Assembly: GCA_900753645.1 (NCBI GenBank)
Contig: CAADZW010000016.1
Span: 1-19,607 of the forward strand
Length of the DNA: 19,607 bases
Origin: Bacilli bacterium
GTDB taxonomy: Bacteria > Bacillota_I > Bacilli_A > RF39 > UBA660
Direction of reading: 5' to 3'
Positions 17,159 through 19,607 of this stretch are shown here, piece after piece. The notes below the pieces were generated by a model that worked only from the letters and a program-made list of their open reading frames with translations, had not been told where the DNA came from and did not search any database. The position numbers were made by a program, and so were the translations under genes. Within the stretch, counting starts at the first letter, position 1. Every line of letters starts with the position of its first letter.

Positions 17159-18283
17159 CTATAAAACTAACCTTTTTACTTTATCTTTAGATATTTCGTT
17201 CTTATTTCTTAGTTTTAAAACCAAATTATTATTATCGTCAAACATATTTTTTTTCGTTTGCCTTTCAACATCCAAAACCTTTTTATCTAATAATGGAACA
17301 ATCATTGTTTCATAGACTTCTTTTACTTTCTTCTTATCATTAAATCGGTTATAAATATTAGCAAAATCCAATACTGTTTTACATCCTTTCATCGTCAAAA
17401 AGTAAAGCAAAGTTTGATAATCAGCAAGCGTTAATTTATCACTTGCTAAATTAGCTTCTACTTGCATAACATATTCTTTCTCTAATTCAACTTTCACGGT
17501 TGTCAACATATAATCGATAAAATAGGACAAATCACGAAATGATCTTGCATCTTCGATAACTTTCGTATATTCACTATCCTTAAAACTAATACCTCGATTG
17601 AAAATAATGTATGGATAGATTTTTTTATTAATTAAATACCACATACTCAAAGTACGACTAGTTCGACCATTGACATCAAAATACGGATGAATATAAACAA
17701 AATAATAATGCAAAATCTGACTCTTAATATATTCATCGGTTAAGTCACCGGATATATCTTGATTTAAAAAAGCAAAATAATCATTCATATAATCATCGAT
17801 CTCGTGAGCTAAAACCCCCTGATCTGGTTCAACATCTAAACGTCCACGCTTTAGAATATAAACCGGGGCAGTTCGATAGTATTTACCCATTCTAACTGAA
17901 TCGGTTGAATTCAATAAACCTTCACTCAAAATACTATATAGCTTCTTTAATGTATCTTGATTAATTTCTTTTGTTTTTAAAATATAATTATAGCCATGAT
18001 ATAAATTTAAAATTCTTTGTCTTTTATCCTTATCGTTAATATCTTCGGCATGAGCAATAACCTTTTCTATTATTTCAACATCATCGCCATAACCTTCAAT
18101 TTGATTGTTAGCTTTTAATTCATGTGAAAACATAGTTGTCTTAACAAAAGCTTTTGTATATAAATATTTTTCGTTACGCAAAAAATCGATTAATTCTTGT
18201 TTGACTTTTAAAAATCGACTTGGTCTTAAAAACAATTTGATCTCATCAGTCGTTTTTAAATTTAAATAAATTACATCTTTCAT
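17159..18283 (-). CDS. Fic-domain protein (putative AMP-transferase) with N-terminal inhibitory helix and C-terminal winged helix
   Basis: 374 residues. The Fic core at 199-210 reads HPYFDVNGRTSR. Catalytic H199, acidic D203, N205, G206 and both arginines match the HxFx(D/E)GNGRxxR pattern, but the glycine before Asn is Val. The flap is probably RMGKYYRTAPVYIL (131-144). An N-terminal NNQIEG (59-64) looks like the autoinhibitory helix motif (S/T)xxxE(G/N), with E63 as the inhibitory glutamate, Asn in place of Ser/Thr and Gly after it. Residues about 280-370 resemble the winged-helix domain often found after Fic domains. Fic enzymes usually AMPylate a protein hydroxyl; the target here is unknown. 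ATG 18281-18283 with TGGAG 5 nt upstream. First gene of a three-gene operon. Confidence 0.9.
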   Translation of the reverse strand: MKDVIYLNLKTTDEIKLFLRPSRFLKVKQELIDFLRNEKYLYTKAFVKTTMFSHELKANNQIEGYGDDVEIIEKVIAHAEDINDKDKRQRILNLYHGYNYILKTKEINQDTLKKLYSILSEGLLNSTDSVRMGKYYRTAPVYILKRGRLDVEPDQGVLAHEIDDYMNDYFAFLNQDISGDLTDEYIKSQILHYYFVYIHPYFDVNGRTSRTLSMWYLINKKIYPYIIFNRGISFKDSEYTKVIEDARSFRDLSYFIDYMLTTVKVELEKEYVMQVEANLASDKLTLADYQTLLYFLTMKGCKTVLDFANIYNRFNDKKKVKEVYETMIVPLLDKKVLDVERQTKKNMFDDNNNLVLKLRNKNEISKDKVKRLVL

Positions 18284-18310
18284 AAAAACTCCATTTAAAA
18301 TATCGATACT

Positions 18311-18338
18311 ATTCTATCATATTTTGAATCAAATTCAA
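18311..18338 (-). promoter_or_regulatory. Promoter of the Fic operon
   Basis: On the minus strand TTGAAT (18338-18333) and TAGAAT (18316-18311) are 16 nt apart. TG lies one base before the -10 element, making an extended -10. The predicted start near 18304 leaves a leader of about 20 nt. The -35 element is the left arm of a perfect palindrome. Confidence 0.7.
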
Positions 18339-18352
18339 AACAAGTTTTGAAT
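18322..18352. promoter_or_regulatory. Nested palindromes over the Fic promoter (candidate operator)
   Basis: Three copies of TTTTGAAT in alternating orientation lie at 18322-18329, 18333-18340 (inverted) and 18345-18352. Copies one and two form an 8 bp inverted repeat with a 3 nt spacer. Copies two and three form a perfect 20 bp palindrome, ATTCAAAAC-AA-GTTTTGAAT (18333-18352). The half-sites are 11-12 bp apart, about one helical turn, and cover the -35 and spacer. A dimeric repressor could bind here; none is identified in the window. Confidence 0.55.
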
Positions 18353-18353
18353 G

Positions 18354-18402
18354 TATTTACTTCACAGTAAATATTTTCTACTTCACTGAAAACTTCGTTT
18401 TC
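18354..18402. repeat. Cluster of small inverted and direct repeats upstream of the Fic promoter
   Basis: TATTTAC-TTCACA-GTAAATA (18354-18373) is a 7 bp inverted repeat. TACTTCAC occurs at 18358-18365 and again at 18379-18386, 21 bp apart (two helical turns). GAAAAC-TTC-GTTTTC (18388-18402) is a further inverted repeat. The remaining bases up to the rpsR terminator (18403-18492) hold only a small hairpin at 18419-18433 and no gene that I can recognise. Confidence 0.4.
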
Positions 18403-18490
18403 TCCATAGACCAATTTCGGATGGTCGCCACCCTATTTTGTTAATAATATCAAACGGTAAAATAGTCGATCAGATTTACACATTAGACTG

Positions 18491-18531
18491 TTAAAAAAGT
18501 AAAGAAAAACCATTTACTATTTTGTAAATGG
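18491..18531 (-). terminator. Intrinsic terminator of rpsF-ssb-rpsR, overlapping the rpsR stop
   Basis: The minus strand reads CCATTTAC (18531-18524), loop AAAATA, GTAAATGG (18517-18510), then a T-rich tract (TTTTTCTTTACTTTTTT). The 5' arm encodes the last residues of S18, and the TAG stop spans the loop and the first base of the 3' arm. A second in-frame stop (TAA) follows directly. Confidence 0.85.
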
Positions 18532-18735
18532 AATTAAAGCCATAAAACGTGCCTTCTTAACTTCATTAGCAATATGACGTTGATGTTTAGCACATGCACC
18601 TGTAATTCTTCTTGGTAAAATTTTACCTTTTTCATTACTTATATATCTTTTAATGACTTCGACGTTTTTATAATTCACATCATTGCCAGCACACATCTGA
18701 CAAACTTTTTTCTTTTTGTGATAAAACTCTGCCAT
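18517..18735 (-). CDS. rpsR: Small ribosomal subunit protein bS18
   Basis: 72-residue S18, which forms a heterodimer with S6 on the 30S platform. KILPRRITGACAKHQRHIANEVKKARFMALIPF is the conserved core. C12, C15, C48 and H51 (CQMC and CAKH) match the putative metal-binding version found in many Bacillota. The start has AAGGAGG, 9 nt after ssb. Last gene of rpsF-ssb-rpsR; its final codons build the terminator. Confidence 0.97.
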   Translation of the reverse strand: MAEFYHKKKKVCQMCAGNDVNYKNVEVIKRYISNEKGKILPRRITGACAKHQRHIANEVKKARFMALIPFTK

Positions 18736-18744
18736 GTTTCCTCC

Positions 18745-19182
18745 TTAATCTAAAAAATTATCATCAATCGATACACTATCACCAAAATCAGCAAAAGGAT
18801 CATTGTCAATATTAATATCATTAGCTGGTGGTTGATAATCGTAAGAAGAATTTCTAGCTTCAGATTGTGATTTAGATTCAAGAAATCTAACGTTGTCAGC
18901 TGATACATCTGTAGTATATCTTTTATTACCATCTTTATCTGTATAGCTACCAGTTTGAATTCTTCCTTCAACAGAAACTAAACTACCTTTGTTTAAATAT
19001 TGACAAATGTTTTCTGCTTGTTTTCTCCAAGCAATCGTATTGATAAAATCTGTTCTTCTTTCTCCATTAGCTGTTGGAACACCATCTACTGCGACAGAAA
19101 AACGAGTATATGGTACATTTGAATTGGTATATTTTAACTCTGGTTTAGCAGTCAATCTACCTACCAATAAAACCTTATTCAT
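18745..19182 (-). CDS. ssb: Single-stranded DNA-binding protein
   Basis: 145 residues. It binds and protects single-stranded DNA in replication, recombination and repair. The OB fold covers about 1-104: MNKVLLVGRLTAKPELKYT, RTDFINTIAWRKQAENICQYL with W52, VSVEGRIQTGSYTD and VSADNVRFLE. A low-complexity linker (105-130) follows. The tail ends SIDDNFLD, whereas the protein-interaction tip of most bacterial SSBs ends DDDLPF or similar. The gene lies between rpsF and rpsR, the classical Bacillota order, 9 nt after rpsF, so its level follows ribosomal protein transcription. Confidence 0.97.
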   Translation of the reverse strand: MNKVLLVGRLTAKPELKYTNSNVPYTRFSVAVDGVPTANGERRTDFINTIAWRKQAENICQYLNKGSLVSVEGRIQTGSYTDKDGNKRYTTDVSADNVRFLESKSQSEARNSSYDYQPPANDINIDNDPFADFGDSVSIDDNFLD

Positions 19183-19191
19183 AAATCCTCC

Positions 19192-19482
19192 TTAGTCTTC
19201 GATTCTAGTAATCAAATGACGAATGATATCTTGTGTATTTCTTGCTTGTCTATCAAATTCATTGATAGCAGCATCATTAGCAGATTCAATGGTAACAATA
19301 TAGTAAAAACCAGATTTAAAATCTTTAATTTCATAAGCTAATTCTCTTTGTCCCATATCTTTTTCACTAGTTATAGTAGCTTTATTATCTGTTAAAATTT
19401 TAGAAAATTTAGCAATCACATTTTTCTTCTCTTCTTCAGATAAAGTTGGTCTAGCTATAAACATGATTTCATATTTACGCAT
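19192..19482 (-). CDS. rpsF: Small ribosomal subunit protein bS6
   Basis: 96-residue S6, partner of S18 on the 30S platform. MRKYEIMFIARPTLSEEEK, RELAYEIKDFKSGFYYIVTIES and the ending NTQDIIRHLITRIED match the family. I choose the ATG at 19480-19482, which lies 7 nt after AGGAGG (19490-19495) and gives the standard MRKYE start. An in-frame GTG at 19486-19488 would sit 1 nt from the binding site. In several bacteria the S6:S18 complex controls its own mRNA; a leader with two hairpins is present here. Confidence 0.96.
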   Translation of the reverse strand: MRKYEIMFIARPTLSEEEKKNVIAKFSKILTDNKATITSEKDMGQRELAYEIKDFKSGFYYIVTIESANDAAINEFDRQARNTQDIIRHLITRIED

Positions 19483-19507
19483 TCTCACACCTCCTTATGG
19501 ACTATTG

Positions 19508-19543
19508 GCTTTAATAATTAAAGCAAGGAGTAAATAATTACTC
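19508..19543 (-). promoter_or_regulatory. Two tandem hairpins in the rpsF leader
   Basis: Minus-strand GAGTAA-TTAT-TTACTC (19543-19528) and GCTTTAA-TTA-TTAAAGC (19524-19508) are perfect stems of 6 and 7 bp separated by 3 nt. They lie between the predicted transcription start and the ribosome binding site. I do not see the CCG-containing bulge described for known S6:S18 leaders, so the role is open. Confidence 0.45.
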
Positions 19544-19550
19544 GCTATAG

Positions 19551-19579
19551 ATTATAACAAACTAAATTAATTTTGTAAA
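19551..19579 (-). promoter_or_regulatory. Promoter of rpsF-ssb-rpsR
   Basis: TTTACA (19579-19574) and TATAAT (19556-19551) are 17 nt apart on the minus strand, with TG one base before the -10 element (extended -10). Transcription should start near 19545, giving a leader of about 62 nt. Sequence to the right of 19580 is AT-rich and shows no gene. Confidence 0.85.
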
Positions 19580-19607
19580 TAGTTTTAGTTGTAGATTTTT
19601 TAAAATA

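Noticed and set aside
18433..18465. CTATTTT/AAAATAG inverted repeat downstream of rpsR as a second terminator
   Set aside because: The loop is about 19 nt and AT-rich with no T run following; the stem at 18510-18531 is a far better terminator.
18403..18490. Possible small RNA or riboswitch between rpsR and the Fic promoter
   Set aside because: Only a 6 bp hairpin with a 3 nt loop (18419-18433) is visible, with no promoter of its own and no known motif.
18750..18971. Second minus-strand frame inside ssb, rich in Ile and Leu
   Set aside because: Out-of-frame reading of the low-complexity ssb tail; the hydrophobic appearance comes from AT-rich codons.
19483..19488. GTG start two codons upstream of the rpsF ATG
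   Set aside because: It is only 1 nt from the Shine-Dalgarno sequence; the ATG at 19482 is properly spaced.
1..19607. Mycoplasma-type code (TGA as Trp)
   Set aside because: map, adk and the DUF488-like gene end in TGA at exactly the family length or at coupled junctions, and Trp codons are TGG.
1..19607. CRISPR arrays, tRNA or rRNA genes, insertion sequences
   Set aside because: No regularly spaced repeats, cloverleaf-like sequences, rRNA blocks or transposase-like proteins were seen on either strand.

Overview
This 19.6 kb window is AT-rich. Every recognisable gene lies on the minus strand, so transcription runs from high to low coordinates. It looks like a chromosomal piece of a low-GC Bacillota, probably a Bacilli-type lineage near the Mollicutes (RF39- or Erysipelotrichia-like). 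The grounds are AT-rich codon use, strong AGGAGG ribosome binding sites, the four-cysteine forms of S14 and Adk, the CxxC form of S18, and the absence of rpmD (L30) from the spc cluster. TGA ends map, adk and the DUF488-like gene, and tryptophan is TGG, so the standard bacterial code is used rather than the Mycoplasma code.

Layout in transcription order. (1) 19607-18510: rpsF-ssb-rpsR, with a near-consensus promoter, a leader with two hairpins, and a terminator built into the last codons of rpsR. (2) 18352-14413: a three-gene accessory operon with its own promoter and terminator. It encodes a Fic-domain protein, a small DUF488-like protein and a U32-family protein of the rRNA-hydroxylase (RlhA/DUF3656) type. 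Nested palindromes cover its promoter. (3) 14377-268: one very long S10-spc-alpha superoperon of 29 genes: rpsJ, rplCDWB, rpsS, rplV, rpsC, rplP, rpmC, rpsQ, rplNXE, rpsN, rpsH, rplFR, rpsE, rplO, secY, adk, map, infA, rpmJ, rpsMK, rpoA, rplQ. It has a strong promoter, a leader of about 125 nt with competing stems, and a terminator formed by the last codons of rplQ. (4) 207-1: promoter and first 38 codons of a DUF4143-type AAA ATPase, cut by the window edge.

The superoperon joins ribosome assembly to protein export (SecY), nucleotide balance (Adk), N-terminal methionine removal (Map), initiation (IF1) and transcription (RNA polymerase alpha). Many neighbours are coupled by 1-4 nt stop/start overlaps. 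No tRNA, rRNA, CRISPR array, insertion sequence or prophage gene is visible.

I did not find a clear new multi-gene system. The best leads are the Fic/DUF488/U32 operon with its palindromic promoter, the S10 leader with mutually exclusive stems, the two terminators that contain the stop codon of the last gene, the missing L30, the altered Adk P-loop and the non-canonical SSB tail.
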